A stretch of 64,000 nt of DNA from Misgurnus anguillicaudatus (Eukaryota > Chordata > Actinopteri > Cypriniformes > Cobitidae), in NCBI RefSeq assembly GCF_027580225.2, contig NC_073358.2, positions 7,941,501 to 8,005,500 of the forward strand. The letters are read 5' to 3'. The translations under genes and the position numbers were made by a program. Below, piece by piece: positions 44,001 through 54,843 of this stretch (position 1 is its first letter; every line of letters starts with the position of its first letter). Below the pieces are notes generated by a model. It was not told the DNA's origin. It did no database searches and worked only from the letters and a program-made list of their open reading frames with translations.

Positions 44001-47000
44001 ACGATGAATATGATGTGCGGCCGTGATTTGGATGGGTCAAAGACGTCATATTCCTGTATCAGCCCCGAGGACTCTGTCATATCTGAGTCACTTTCTATCG
44101 AAAATTGAGCTTGAATCGGTGGCAGCCTGTCATATCGACGATACGGTCCAGGGCCAGGACCCGTGCCGCCGTCTAGTAATAAAGAAGATTTACATTCACT
44201 GTTTCAGACAGTGTGACCTCAGAACGCCTCTTATTTCAATTTAAATAATATCTTATCATAATTCATAACTGTTTCTTGGATGAGAAGCTACACAGTTATA
44301 TGCGTAGACTTTTTTATTGAGGCATTTGGCTAACATTTAAACACATTTTACAGCAGCTCTTCAGATTCATAGCATGAATAAAACCTCTTTAACTCAATGC
44401 TTTTTATCTGTCACGGTTTTTATTTTGGTAATGTACAGATAGAGGCCAAATAACAAAGACGCATTCATAAACTGTAATAAATTCTGAATTTCGAAGGTTT
44501 TATAAGCATTTTCGTAAAATAAAAACTGGTTCAAATACCACTTCATTTTAAATATAGAACGTATGCCTTAAATGTACATCTATGCCTAAACACGATTATA
44601 CAGGTGGTGGTCATATAATTAGAATATCATCAAAAAGTTGATTTATTTCACTAATTCCATTCAAAATGTGAATTTGTATGTTGTATTCATTCATTGCACA
44701 CAGACTGATGTGTTTCAGATGTTTGTTTCTTTTAATTTTGATGATTATAACTGACAACTAAGGAAAATCCCAAATTCAGTATCTCAGAAAATTAGAATAT
44801 TACTTAAGACCAATACAAAGAAAGGATTTTTAGAAATCTAGGCCAACTGAAAAGTATGAGCTCTTCTGCATTGTTGTGTCTGGCATATCGCATCTTCCTC
44901 TTCACAATACCCCATAGATTTTCCATGAGGTTAAGGTCAGGTGAGTTTGCTGGCCAATTAAGAACAGGGATACCATGGTCCTTATACCAGGTACTGGTAG
45001 CTTTGGCACTGTGTGCAGGTGCCAAGTTCTGTTGGAAAATGAAATTTGCATCTCCAAGTTGGTCAGCAGGAAGCATGAATTGCTCTAAAACTTCCTGGTA
45101 TATGGCTGCGTTGACCTTGGACCTCAGAAGACACAGTGGACCAACACCAGCAGATGACATGGCATCCCAAACCATCACTGACTGTGGAAACTTTACACTG
45201 GACCTCAAGCAACGTGGATTGTGTGCCTCTCCTCTCTTCCTCCATACACTGGGACTCTGACTTGCAAAGGAAATATACTTTCATCAGAGAACATATCTTT
45301 GGACCACTCAGCAGCAGTCCAGAAGCTAGACGCTTCTGACGCTGTCTGTTGTTCAAGAGTAGCTTGACACAAGGAATGCGACCCAGGTCTTGCATACGTC
45401 TGTGCGTAATGGTTCCTGACTCCAGCTGCAGTTGACTCTTTGTGAATCTCTCCCACAATTTTGAATGGGTTTTGTTTCATAATCTTCTCCAGGGTGCAGT
45501 TATACCTATTGCTTGTACACTTTTTTCTACCACATCTTTTCCTTCCCTTCGCCTCTCTATTAATGTGTTTGGACACAGAGCTCTGTGTAAGGCCAGCCTC
45601 TTTTCCAATGACCTTTTGTGTCTTGCCCTCCTTGTGCAATGGACAGTCTTTTGGACAACTATCAAGTCAGCAGTCTTCTCCATAATTGTGTAGCCTGCAG
45701 AACTAGACTAAGAGACCATTTAAAGGCCTTTGCAGGTGTTTTGAGTTAATACGCTGATTAGAGTGTGGCACCAGGTGTCTACAAAATTGAACCTTTCCAC
45801 AATATTCAAATTTTCTGAGATACTGAATTTGGGATTTTCCTTAGTTGTCCGTTATAATCATCAAAATTTTAAGAAATAAACATTTGAAATATATCAATCT
45901 GTGTGTAATGAATGAATATAATATACAAGTTTCACTTCTTAAATGGAATTAGTGAAATAAATCAACTTTTTGATGATATTCTAATTATATGACCATCACC
46001 TGTATATTAATATAGACTAAATTACCAAGTTTGCATGGGGCTTTCTTGCCCTGTGCAGGGGTGATGGGTGGCAGTGGTTTTCGATCAGGCGTGATAAAAG
46101 TGTCCCATGCCACGCACTCGGGACCTCCAAGGTCTCGTGTTTTTTGCAGGCAAGTGTCCAAAAACGCCAGAGGGTCCTCAGGTTTATGGTACATCAGCCC
46201 TGTTAACATGCTCTCAAAAGGAGACAAAGTTGTTATATAAAATGCATACTCAAAATGTAGTAGAAATGCTCTGAATGTTCAGCAAACTTAATTATTATAA
46301 GTAAAAAGTCTGAATAAATTATACCGAACAAGTTTTTTTTAAATGACGCAATCAAATAGCAACCAGCCCAGAGTGAAACGCGCATATACCACATAATTGC
46401 AGCAAACATGTCAGTGGAAGCATTTTAAAATGTCAGAGACGCAAAACAAGTTCAATTAATAATTTATTTATTCATTTATCATTTAAAATCATGGTACCCT
46501 AAACAACATGCAGAGTACGAGAAAGACACCGTGTTTTAAAACTGTTTGAACGTAACTCTACACCCTTGCCTCATTTAGTATACGTGGATCTATGAATATG
46601 CAAATAAGTCCCCGCTTTTACTTAATCGCACAGCTTGGACCGCAAATATAAATATGCAAATTAATCCCCACCTCCACTCTTTCGCACCACCTCGGACCAT
46701 AGATATATATGTAAATAGATGCTACATAAAATGCATACATGAACTGCGCGTTTGCAACTCTAATCTTTAAGCGATGTTAACGGGTTACAAAACAGTACAG
46801 AAGCAGAGCTGAAATTGTGCCGAGTCTATGCAGCATCCATGCATAATATCTATGACTCGAACTACTGATTGGCACGTTTAACTGAGTTGATATGATTGGT
46901 TACATGTTTGTTTTAAACCGGCGGGAATCAGATTGTCTCCAACTTTATGGAGAAAATACTCAGCAATGGTGTTGATAGATGAATTTGCACATGGCTTAAA

Positions 47001-50000
47001 ACATATTAAAAACACCACATAGACATATGAACAACAATAAAAACGATAAGGTCACTCACGTTTCCTGAAATAATGGGAACGAGTATTGCGTCAGTAGCTG
47101 GCGCTCTGGGGGAAACTTCTTTTTACTCCACAATTGAAGGCTATTGGTTAACGTTTGTAAAAATTACAGACAAATGCCTTTGAGCCCACCGAATGGGGCG
47201 GGGACTATATAATTACGAGTCGAACGCCATACGGTACCTTTTTTGTCCTTCAGCGTGATTTTCGCTCTGCTCCGAAGAATAAGCCTTTGCTCGCCATTGA
47301 TTTGGAATCCTAGAGCAGAATTCACGCCTTCAGCAATTTCCCCAGAAGCGCGTTGATATAATGTCGCTTCCGCATTCCCAGAAGATCTTCAAGGGGCAAA
47401 GGGGCTTGGCACGAGCCGCAATGCCGAAGCGACATTATATCAATGCGATTCTGCTCTTTTAGAGGAAATTCTGCTCTTTCCAGAAAGCGTCAGGGGAAAT
47501 TGCTGAAGGCGTGAATTGCGCTCCGCTTCGCGTCGTGCCTAACAACACCTTAGCTGTTATAAAATGCATTGGTAATCCACTGCTTCTTGGGGCTTATTGC
47601 TTTATTCTGTCATTATTTTTCACCCTCATGATGTTATACACCTGCATGAGATTTCATTCTTCTGTCGAACACTGAAAAAATGATTCATTGAATTTAATCA
47701 ATTTTTTTTAAGGTAAGTGGTTGCAATCAATTTATTTAAGCTACATTTAAACAAAAGTTTTATATTTTATTTTACATTACTAATCTTTTTTGTTTAAATG
47801 TAGTTTAAATAAATTGATTGCAACCACTTACCTTTCACTGAAAAAAATGATTCATTGAATTTAATAATTTTTTTAAGTTAAGTGGTTGCAATCAATTTAT
47901 TTAAGCTACATTTAAACAAAAAAGATTAGTAACGTAAAATAAAATATAAAACTTTTGATTAAATGTAGCTTAAATAAATTGATTGCAACCACTTACCTTA
48001 AAAAAATTGATTAAATTCAAAGAATCATTTTTTTCAGTGCACTGACTTCTTCAATATTAGTTTTTTCCTACTTTGACTTCCACAGTAGGAAAAACAAGTA
48101 CTATTCAATAGGTCAACTGTGTGCTTACCATAATTAAAAAAATATATATCTTTATTTGTGTTGACAGAATAAAGAAACTCATACAGTAAAAAAACAACAT
48201 AAGGGTGAGTAAAAGGTGACAGTCACTTCGGAGCATTTCTTGAATCATTTTTAAAATTAGCAAAATAATATGTGCATTTCTCAAAACAATTCAACTGCAC
48301 AACATCATGAATGTATGGCAAAAGCCTGTAACTTGTTCAAAATCCTAAGTTCATCTCTCAAAAGTAAGTTTTTACGTCAGTGAACATGTCAGCTCCATCA
48401 AAATGTCAAGTCCTTGTGTCATTGTTCATAGAGGGAAGTGTTCGCATTTTTTTTTGGCTATGTTGTGGATGTGGAAGGATTGCACAATTGTAGGTGTCAG
48501 TGTTTTGTGGTGTGGACTGTGGACGAATTCACATTTTCACCTTTTTTCTGTAGACAAATTACACACATTGTGATTTTGAAAAAAAAATCATATTTTACAG
48601 TACAAATAAAAAATGTAGAAAGGTTAGACAGGTTCACTGTACACTGTAAGAAATGTCAAATTCTCTGTAACTCTATTTTTTTAAGATTCACATGACAGCA
48701 TTTTATAAATTCAGCTGCAGTAATATTTACAAAAGACAAACAAACATTATGGATAGCATGCTTACAGATTATGACACAAAAGTCAACAATTTTGCATGAC
48801 ATGTACGATAAAATAATTCCTAAATGTTTTGAGGTGTAAGACTATTTAACACAAACCAGTATAATGTATTTTGATGAAAATGACATGAAAATGTAGCAAA
48901 CAGCAGACATAATCAACTGCACGATTGTATCAAAGGATTTGCATATTGGCCTAAACAATGAGAATTTGCTTTATGTGATGCACAGCTGATTTGATGATGT
49001 GGAGGTTGAAGAAAGTGTTTTGAAAAATCAATTTCTGGTCTGAGAAATGCTTCAAAGCGACTGAGAAAAACTGTAAATGATTTTATAGAGATAGTTCACC
49101 CCCAAATTTTTCACGCTTAAAGGGATAGTTCGGCCAAAAACGATACCAAACCCATGATTCACCCACCACCAAGCCGTCCGAGATGCATATGTCCATCACT
49201 TTTCAGACAAGCACATTTTCAGTTATTTTGGGAAATGTTTTAGATTTTTCAGTAAATCAAATGTAAAGTTACAGGGTCCACGTTCTTCAAGTCCAAAAAA
49301 TGTGCATCCATCCTTCACAAAGTAAATCCAAACGGCTCCAGGATGATAAACAAAGGCCTTCTGAGGGTAATCAGTGCCATTTTGTTTGTAGTAATATCCA
49401 CATTTAAAACTTTATAAACGAAAATAACTAGCTTCCGGTAACGCCACCATCTTAGACTCCTCTGTATTCAGGAGAGAGTATAAGCGTAGTGTACGCACTT
49501 TTCTTAGTGACGTATGACAAATACAGAGGAAGAGGCACAGGGCAGAAGCACAGAACCCTCCATAAACTGCGTACGCTCTCATCTTAAATGTGGGCGCGAC
49601 TAAGATGGCGGCGGTACCGGAAGCTAGTTATTTTAATTTATAAAGTTTTAAATTTACAACAACACCGCGCGGATTACCCTCAGAAGGCCTTTGTTTATCA
49701 TCGTGGAGCTGGTTGGATTTACTTTGTGAAGGATGGATGCACATTTTTTGAACTTGAAGAACGTGGACCCTGTAACTTTACATTTGATTTACTGAAAAAT
49801 CTAAAACATTTTCTAAAATAACTGAAAATGTGTTTGTCTAAAAAACGATGGACATATATATGCATCTCTGACAGCTTGGGGTTGAGTAAATCATGCGTTT
49901 AATATAATTTTTGGCCGAACTATCCCTTTAAGATGTTATAAACCATGAGATTTGTGCAAAAGAAGATATTTACATAAATGAGGGTAAGCATTGTTAGTAT

Positions 50001-51979
50001 TTGTTTTTCACTGTGGAAGTAAATGGGTACCGTCAACTGTGTGCTATCATCATTTATCAAAATCTTTTGCGTTCGACAAAATAAAAAATTTCTGAAGATT
50101 ACAACAACATGAAGGTGAGTAAAAGATGACAGAATTTTCATTTTGGGGTGAACTATCCCTTCAAATGATCTTAAAGAGACTTAAAATAATCTTAAAGAAA
50201 TAGTTCCAATTCTGTCATAATTTTTCACCCTTATGAGATTTAAAAAAATAATAATTTCATAAATGAGGGTAAGCACACAGTTGACAATACCCACTGACTT
50301 AGTACTTGATTTTCCTACTGTGAAAGCCAATGGCTACTATCAACTGTGTGCTTACCATCTTTTTTTTTAATATATCTTATTTTGCGTTCGACAGAATAAA
50401 GAAACTCATACAGGATTAAAACAACATGAGGGTAAGTAAATGATGACAGAGTTTTTGTTCTGTCACCCTTTAAATGATCTTAAAGGGATAGTTTACCCCA
50501 AAATGAAAATTCAGTCATAATTTTTTTACCCTTATAATGTTATAAACCTGTATGAGATTTTTGAAAAAGAAGATAAAAAATAAGTAAATCTTCATTTGTG
50601 TTCAACAGAATAAAAAAAAAACATACACTGCAAAAAATTATTTTCAAGGAAAAAAATCTTAGTATTTTTTTATCTTGTTTTCAGTAAAAATATCTAAAAT
50701 TTCCTAAATTAAGATGCTTTTTTTTGATGAGCAATACGACTCAAGAAAATATGTGTCGTTTTTAGACCAAAAATATCACATTTAAGTGATTTTGTGCATA
50801 AAACAAGCAAACAAAAATTTGCCAATAGGATAAGCAAATTTTTCTTGAATTTAGTGTTTAAGTAAAATGTTCAAGATTTTTTGCTTACACCATTGGTAGA
50901 TTATATTTTGTTGTTTTATGCACAAAATCACTTAAAATTGATATTTTTGGTCTAAAAACTAGACTTATTTTCTTTGGTCGTTTTGCTCATCAAGAAAGAG
51001 CACATTAATTTAATATTTTTTAAATATTTTTACTGAAAACAAGACAAAAATACTAAGTAAGAAAGTCATTTTTTTTGCAGTGTGTAATGATGGTGCAAAA
51101 ATGCAAGCATTTCTTTCACCTATGTTTATAAATCATGCATTTGGATATTGCTTGTATCTTTGCATGCAGTCTCAAACTGAGCAATCTGTGTAGCGATCAT
51201 GAAGTAAAACCTGAATGTTGACATTCCTGAGTTATCTGTGCGTTCGAGCTCATGTTAGAATCTGTGCGAGCACGTTCACCAGCTTTATTTCACATTCCAT
51301 TGCCCAGATTTCCTACGATGAGTCATATGAAGTAAAAAATTTAAACTACATAGCTTGTTGCCTTGGTGACAAGTGATCGTCATGTGCCGAAACATGTTTA
51401 CAACCTTCAGCCTTTTGAGTCCATTATGAACAGATGTTTTCTGATCTTTAGTAGTGTGCTTCCTGTATTCATCACAGTAACAGAGTCAAATGAAGAGGCT
51501 GTATGTATTCAAATGTATTCATTTTCACTACACATTATTAGCACTTGTTGATGCCGTCTGATGAGAATCTTCCCTATGCTTGAGACTTGCTGCGTTTAAA
51601 TTACAGCAGCCTACTTCAGGATCACCATAGAGACGTATTCGAGTATCTAATTTGCCATGTAATTGTGCAAGGCAAACTAATTCGTGTTATCAGATCTCAT
51701 TGGATTTAAGGCTCGAGTGAGCTTTCTTCTAACCTTCACTTGTATTGATACAGTATAAAAAAACTTCCAAGTAACAGTAAAGGTCCACGATAGTGAGGTA
51801 TACATCCTCAGCCTTTAACAACAGGTATTGCATTCAGACTTAAAAGAGGCAGATGTGCTTCTTGGTTTGTTTTATCAATATGTGCAATAAAATCTCCTGT
51901 AAGGAGCTGTAAGTCTTACCTCAAACATCTGAGGGATCTGTCGCTTTGAAAGGTATTCCTTTGCGTCGTTTGTGTTCAT
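40943..51979 (-). CDS. Adenylate kinase 5, N-terminal half (exons 1-7)
   Basis: Seven exons join in phase to give residues 1-329 of AK5, a cytosolic, largely neuronal nucleoside monophosphate kinase that moves phosphate between ATP and AMP. Exons: 51979-51920, 46212-46026, 44172-43999, 43580-43408, 43310-43197, 41315-41124, 41029-40943; all introns are GT-AG. Residues 1-82 form the N-terminal region with a Dpy-30-like helical motif (MNTNDAKEYLSKRQIPQMFE, then LTGLMYHKPEDPLAFL). Kinase domain 1 follows, with P-loop GGPGSGKGT at 141-149, AMP-binding FIVDGFPREISQ at 218-229 and short-LID RPDDN at 266-270. The catalytic motifs are intact. Human AK5 has about 562 residues and a second kinase domain, for which I found no exon here, so the gene continues left of the window. 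No TATA box is evident; the promoter probably lies near 52.1 kb. Confidence 0.95.
41124..41315 (-). CDS. ak5 coding exon 6
   Basis: 64 codons from IGSPDLVILLACS to KGLIVR. It carries the LID arginine region KRASQQGRPDDN, whose short form matches AK1-like cytosolic kinases. Donor GTAAGA; acceptor TTTTTTAG. Confidence 0.95.
41605..41728. repeat. MITE fragment with ACACTGCAC end (ak5 intron 6)
   Basis: TTAAGTTAAAGTAACATATA and TTTTTACACTGCACG resemble the right half of the CACTGTAAAA family. The other end is missing. Just right, 41787-41862 (TGCCTAACAACGCCCCTTAG, then CTTATTGCTTTATTTTGC) recurs at 47.54-47.61 kb. Confidence 0.5.
42212..42640. repeat. Interspersed repeat family R, copy 3 (inverted)
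   Basis: Starting TTAACTTATTCCCGGCCAGC and ending TTAATTGACGAGATAACTCG, this is the reverse of the copies at 1.9 and 27.4 kb, including GAACAGACCCTCTGCTTT and ATCCTATCT landmarks. It lies in ak5 intron 5, between exons 6 and 5. Confidence 0.8.
42641..43196. other. ak5 intron 5 remainder
   Basis: AT-rich intron sequence with no repeat or exon recognised. Confidence 0.4.
43197..43310 (-). CDS. ak5 coding exon 5
   Basis: 38 codons from ETTIEELKHQF to AFTFEEQ, holding the adenylate kinase signature FIVDGFPREISQ, where Asp and Arg contact nucleotide phosphate. Acceptor ATCTTTAG, donor GTAAGG. Confidence 0.95.
43408..43580 (-). CDS. ak5 coding exon 4
   Basis: Begins inside the P-loop: the split Gly codon is completed, then GPGSGKGTQTAK. 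It continues to the NMP-binding segment VSVGEILRNQLL and ends ANGELAPQ. The donor reads GTTTAA, weaker than the other ak5 donors, so splicing here may rely on exonic signals. Confidence 0.93.
43706..43950. repeat. AGGGATACTTCAC-family foldback in ak5 intron 3
   Basis: AGGGATACTTCACCCCAAAA at the left and TTGGTGAACTATTCCTTT at the right flank a centre with CCATTGACTTAGTATTC. It is a typical foldback, lying between exons 4 and 3. Confidence 0.75.
43999..44172 (-). CDS. ak5 coding exon 3
   Basis: Linker between the N-terminal region and kinase domain 1: GGTGPGPGPYRRYDRLPPI, then an acidic SDSDMTES stretch and EYDVFDPSKSRPHIIFIV, the first beta strand leading into the P-loop. Both boundaries split Gly or Asp codons after base 1. 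Donor GTAAGT. Confidence 0.93.
44601..46002 (-). mobile_element. Tc1/mariner element, DD34E type, in ak5 intron 2
   Basis: A 1402-bp full-length element with inverted repeats of about 75 bases (CAGGTGGTGGTCATATAATT and complement), flanked by TA on both sides (44599-44600 and 46003-46004). It differs from the DD36E copies in ends and protein. Its transposase is broken, so it is immobile alone. Confidence 0.93.
44804..45683 (-). pseudogene. Tc1 transposase, frameshifted and catalytically mutated
   Basis: Two overlapping frames together span the protein. The upstream frame has a helix-turn-helix segment (KTQKVIGKEAGLTQSSVSKH) and FSDESIF with the first catalytic Asp. The downstream frame continues SVMVWDAMSSAGVGPLC through FQQNLAPAH to SPDLNLMENLW. 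The second catalytic Asp of the usual QQD motif is replaced by Asn, while Glu is kept 34 residues on. The frame change lies near 45205. It is a dead gene. Confidence 0.88.
46026..46212 (-). CDS. ak5 coding exon 2
   Basis: 62 codons plus one base: SMLTGLMYHKPEDPLAFLDT, then CLQKTRDLGG, CVAWDTFI and LPPITPAQGKKAPCKL. It is a helical Dpy-30-like module that in AK5 precedes the kinase domains, probably for protein contacts. Acceptor CTTTTGAG is slightly atypical. Donor GTAATT. Confidence 0.93.
46213..47310. other. ak5 intron 1, left part
   Basis: No exon seen. 46.58-46.74 kb has a loose repetition of the phrase ATATGCAAATAAGTCCCC / ATATGCAAATTAATCCCC, each containing the octamer ATGCAAAT. Confidence 0.45.
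47318..47520. repeat. Foldback with GAATTCACGCCTTCAGC arms
   Basis: GAATTCACGCCTTCAGCAAT and ATAATGTCGCTTC have complements at 47.42-47.52 kb (GAAGCGACATTAT; ATTGCTGAAGGCGTGAATT), giving a stem of about 80 bases with internal mismatches. Probably part of a larger repeat that ends with the TGCCTAACAACACC phrase. Confidence 0.7.
47622..48222. repeat. AGGGATAGTTCAC-family copy interrupted by a palindromic MITE
   Basis: TTTTTCACCCTCATGATGTT and the right part CTTCCACAGTAGGAAAAACA to AAGGGTGAGTAAAAGGTGAC are the two sides of the family. A palindromic block is inserted after TCTGTCGAA. Confidence 0.75.
47668..48041. repeat. Quadruple palindrome (two foldbacks in tandem, mirrored)
   Basis: The block AAGTGGTTGCAATCAATTTA and its complement alternate four times: forward, reverse, forward, reverse. 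Each half folds on itself and the two halves also pair with each other, because their loops (TTTATATTTTATTTTAC and its complement) are in opposite orientation. The ends are CACTGAAAAAAATGATTC and its complement. Confidence 0.88.
48223..49116. other. ak5 intron 1, unassigned
   Basis: AT-rich, no exon. A remnant of the AGTTCACCCCCAAATTTT type adjoins the next foldback at 49.09 kb. Confidence 0.4.
49121..49927. mobile_element. TTAA foldback (AGGGATAGTTCGGCC ends)
   Basis: TTAA at both sides (49117-49120, 49928-49931). The arms pair over hundreds of bases: GTCCACGTTCTTCAAGTCC with GACTTGAAGAACG-type complement, CAAAGGCCTTCTGAGGG with CCCTCAGAAGGCCTTTG. The central spacer has GC-richer GTAACGCCACCATCTTAG and its mirror. 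It lies in ak5 intron 1. Confidence 0.88.
49931..50630. repeat. Cluster of AGGGATAGTTCAC-family fragments
   Basis: At least three partial copies: 49.93-50.17 kb (GGTGAGTAAAAGATGACAG; GGGGTGAACTATCCCTT), 50.20-50.47 kb (TGAGGGTAAGCACACAGTTG) and 50.48-50.63 kb (AGGGATAGTTTACCCCAAAA). They sit head to tail at decreasing completeness, suggesting repeated insertion near the same spot. Confidence 0.7.
50632..51082. repeat. MITE with CACTGCAAAAAATTATTTTC ends, copy 2
   Basis: CACTGCAAAAAATTATTTTC at the left and AGTCATTTTTTTTGCAGTGT at the right are complementary ends. The interior TTTGTGCATAAAACAAGCAA and its complement match the copy at 24.4-24.8 kb. Confidence 0.85.
51083..51919. other. ak5 intron 1, right end
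   Basis: No repeat ends seen and less AT-biased than the rest of the intron. It may hold 5' intronic regulatory sequence, but nothing specific was recognised. Confidence 0.4.
51920..51979 (-). CDS. ak5 coding exon 1
   Basis: Twenty codons, MNTNDAKEYLSKRQIPQMFE, then donor GTAAGA. The Met context is ACACAATGA. The first residues MNTNDAKEYL are characteristic of vertebrate AK5 and fix the start. GC-richer sequence up to about 52.1 kb is the likely untranslated leader. Confidence 0.95.
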
Positions 51980-52611
51980 TGTGTTGAACGTGTCTGATAT
52001 CCAGAGCAGGAGAGCGGCAGCCGTGTGTATGCGCTCATCTGTTGCGCTTCACCCTCTGCACAGCTGCTCTGCCTGTCTCTGCGCTGCTGCGCTTTGTCGC
52101 CAATGACCTCCAGGTGATGTTGCTATATTCAACAGCAGTTCGAGTTAAGCTCATGAATACTGAGCACAAAGTGACCCTCGGTACCATGCATAATCCTCGG
52201 TTCCTGGGGTGTGCCTCCAGGCATAAGGGTGTAACTACAGATGTCTTAAAACCAACGACTACTTTAGAATATAAATATTATGGTTATTTTCAGATGGAAA
52301 ACACATGGACATGCATAGTTACTTAAATAGAAAATGAAAATAATAAAATAATAACCCTTTTGTGTGGAACATATAGAACATACAGTATGTCCATGTACAG
52401 AAGGTTCTAGACAGATTTTGATCTTTTTTATCTTTCTCTTTACTGGTCACTATCCACAACAATGTATTGCTCATCTTGTTTTATTCCTCCTCAAAATGTC
52501 TGCCTGTCAAACCAGATTTTTTTTGCTATGTAATTCTTTGAAACACTGTTTCCCCTACTTGGCGAGCTTTTTTTCTAAAATATGAATTGCTCTTAATGAA
52601 TTGCTCTTAGG
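51980..52611. other. ak5 upstream region
   Basis: 52.00-52.11 kb is GC-richer and probably transcribed leader and core promoter. I see no TATA box. The rest up to 52.61 kb is unassigned intergenic DNA. Confidence 0.45.
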
Positions 52612-54034
52612 TCACCTATTATGCCCATTTTACAATATGTAATATACATTATACAACAGTTCTTTCTGGTTCTCGAATCTGATTGGCTAAGAGCTATGCG
52701 ATATTGTACTGATAACGGCACAGTAGCCGCTTCACCTTTCGTATCATTCCGCCACCTAGTGATTGGAGGTCCTAAACAGGCTCATCTCTGAATGGAAAAA
52801 CACAGACGCCCTGTTTTTAAACACTCTCCGTGTGTCTCATTAGTTCACTAGCTCATAAATCAGTCTGTGAATCCCCAATCGGAAGTTATTATTCCGTCAA
52901 AGATCAGCGCTCTTGGATGTTACGTTAAAGTTAATGGGAGTAATGTCTTGTCACATCGTGTGGACACTTGGAAAGAGGAATATAAACACTAAATTTTTCT
53001 GGAGCTATATCTCTTATCAGAACGCGAAAACACCGTGGAACTGCAGGTAAGCACCGCAGCTTTTAAATGTGGACATTGATCATTTATTTAATCGCGACGT
53101 GACTATTAAAACATGTTATGAGTTATCGCCACTGATATATTTATAAGCAGCATGCAAAAACATCTCTCTGACACTTATAAAAAACAGTTTTATATAGTAC
53201 TGACAAGAACGAAGTCTAATAATAACCGAGTGCTCGTATCGCGCTAAGATGAAATGGTAAACCAATAGTAACATTATAGAAGTATAGTTTTATTAACTTT
53301 TACCTCGCGCCAAAACAATAACAACACAAAAGACACTAAATATGAATAAGAAAACAAGTAATAGTTTCATCATGACACCAAATACTGCTGATTTTATCTA
53401 ATTTTTGACCATCAGGCCAACATGAGAGCCAGGGAATCCCTGTCAGAGATGTAGCCCAGAGAGGGCGGTGGTCAGCGGGGCGAGTGAACACTGACGTCCG
53501 CTCATGCTTTGGTTCTCATACGTACCGAATCTCACTAAGCAAACGTTCAAACAGGCGCTATCTTTACTAATCGACTGTAGATTTAAATATAATACATATA
53601 CATTCTCAACTGAACTAATCTTAAAACTACACTTTGTGACCAAGAAATTGTAATATTTAAAAACGGCGAATTCGTCCATTGAGTTAATATGAGATTCAAT
53701 GCAGCCGAAAGTGTTACCTGTCATTCTGGGCACCCTCAAATCCGTGGCGGAAGAAGTAGTTCTCAAACAAAGAGGCTTTTAAAATTACTCCGTTGTTGTT
53801 TTCTAGTTTTCGTTTTTCAAACGTGTGCCGTCGAACTGTTGTATAAAAGCAATATCGCTCTCGGAGTCGTTTGATATAGCTCTATATCACACTCCTACTC
53901 GAGCAATATTGCTTAAGTAAGTCTCAGGTGTGCCTATATGTGTCTGTGAAGTTTCAGCTCAAAATACCCCACAGATCATTCGTTATTGCACAATTTTACA
54001 ATTAGTGAGGTCCATGGGTGTTAAGAGTTAACAA
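52612..54034. mobile_element. Fragmented E-like element with an insertion
   Basis: The left CACCTATTATGCCCATTTTA and right TGTCTGTGAAGTTTCAGCTC, AAAATACCCCACAGATCATT belong to the family seen whole at 59.74-61.47 kb. Between them, 52660-53905 is another element that starts CAGTTCTTTCTGGTTCTCGA and ends near CTCGAGCAATATTGCTTAAG. Its borders are estimates. Minus-strand frames within carry no domain. Confidence 0.55.
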
Positions 54035-54349
54035 CAGGGTTCCCACGGGTCCTTGAAATCCTTGAAAGTTTGTGAAACTTTGGGAAAAAATTCAAGGCCC
54101 TGGGAAGTTTTTGAAAATATACATACATAGATACAGGTCAAAGTGCTTGAATCAATTTTATGCTAGAAGTTTTCTGGAAAAAAATCCATATTATTCCCTG
54201 TGTAGTGTAGGATAATATCATTAAAATTCTAGACTTTTTAAGCACACGTGCTAAACTGTTCGCTTTAAATGCTTTCTGTAAGCGATTGTTGATTCATACC
54301 AAAATGCTTTTTTGCATAGTTGTGTTTGACACATGAAAACATCTCGGGT

Positions 54350-54622
54350 TACGTATGTAGCTGTTATTTCCTGAGAAGGGAATGAGACGCTGCGTCTCCT
54401 TTGCCATAATTCCTGCATCCCTGTAACGCCGTCTTTGGCAATATTTCAGATAGCGATATATACTTTCCTGGCTCCTGCGTCACCCTGTCTTTGTCATTAA
54501 GCCTCACCATTGGCTCAATTTGATATACACATTCAGACACACTTACCCCTGGAGGCGTCCCCAAAGTGTCACCGCAGTGACTCAGCATGAGTTCCCCTCG
54601 AAAGGGAACTGTAACAGTGTAT
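54350..54622. repeat. Dispersed repeat GGGTTACGTATGTA...TTCCCTTTCGAGG
   Basis: GGGTTACGTATGTAGCTG, TTTCCTGAGAAGGGAATGAG and GACGCTGCGTCTCC at the left, and GAGTTCCCCTCGAAAGGGAA at the right, are typical of a cyprinid dispersed repeat. It lies inside element F. The ends are not exact. Confidence 0.55.
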
Positions 54623-54787
54623 CTTAAAGACACACTATGCAGTTATTTTACCTTAATATAACAGCTTCAAAGTTATTTCGGTGGTAAACAAAGTCATAGT
54701 AAGGCGAATCATCCTCCTGTTGAAGCTCGGCGAGGACGCCGCTACCAAAACCAGCAATGCAAGCTTGAGAGAACCGCCCCTGACAAA

Positions 54788-54797
54788 TCTCGCGAGA
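54788..54797. promoter_or_regulatory. TCTCGCGAGA palindromic motif
   Basis: An exact match to the CGCG-box motif found at many vertebrate CpG-island promoters and linked to ZBTB33-type factors. Here it is in a transposable element, so any activity is inference. Confidence 0.5.
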
Positions 54798-54843
54798 ATC
54801 ACGACTTGCTTTACGGCAACGACGTCACACACGTTAGGCTTGT

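Noticed and set aside
45136..45693. Plus-strand frames of 67-134 residues within 44.8-45.7 kb
   Set aside because: They are antisense shadows of the Tc1 transposase remnant.
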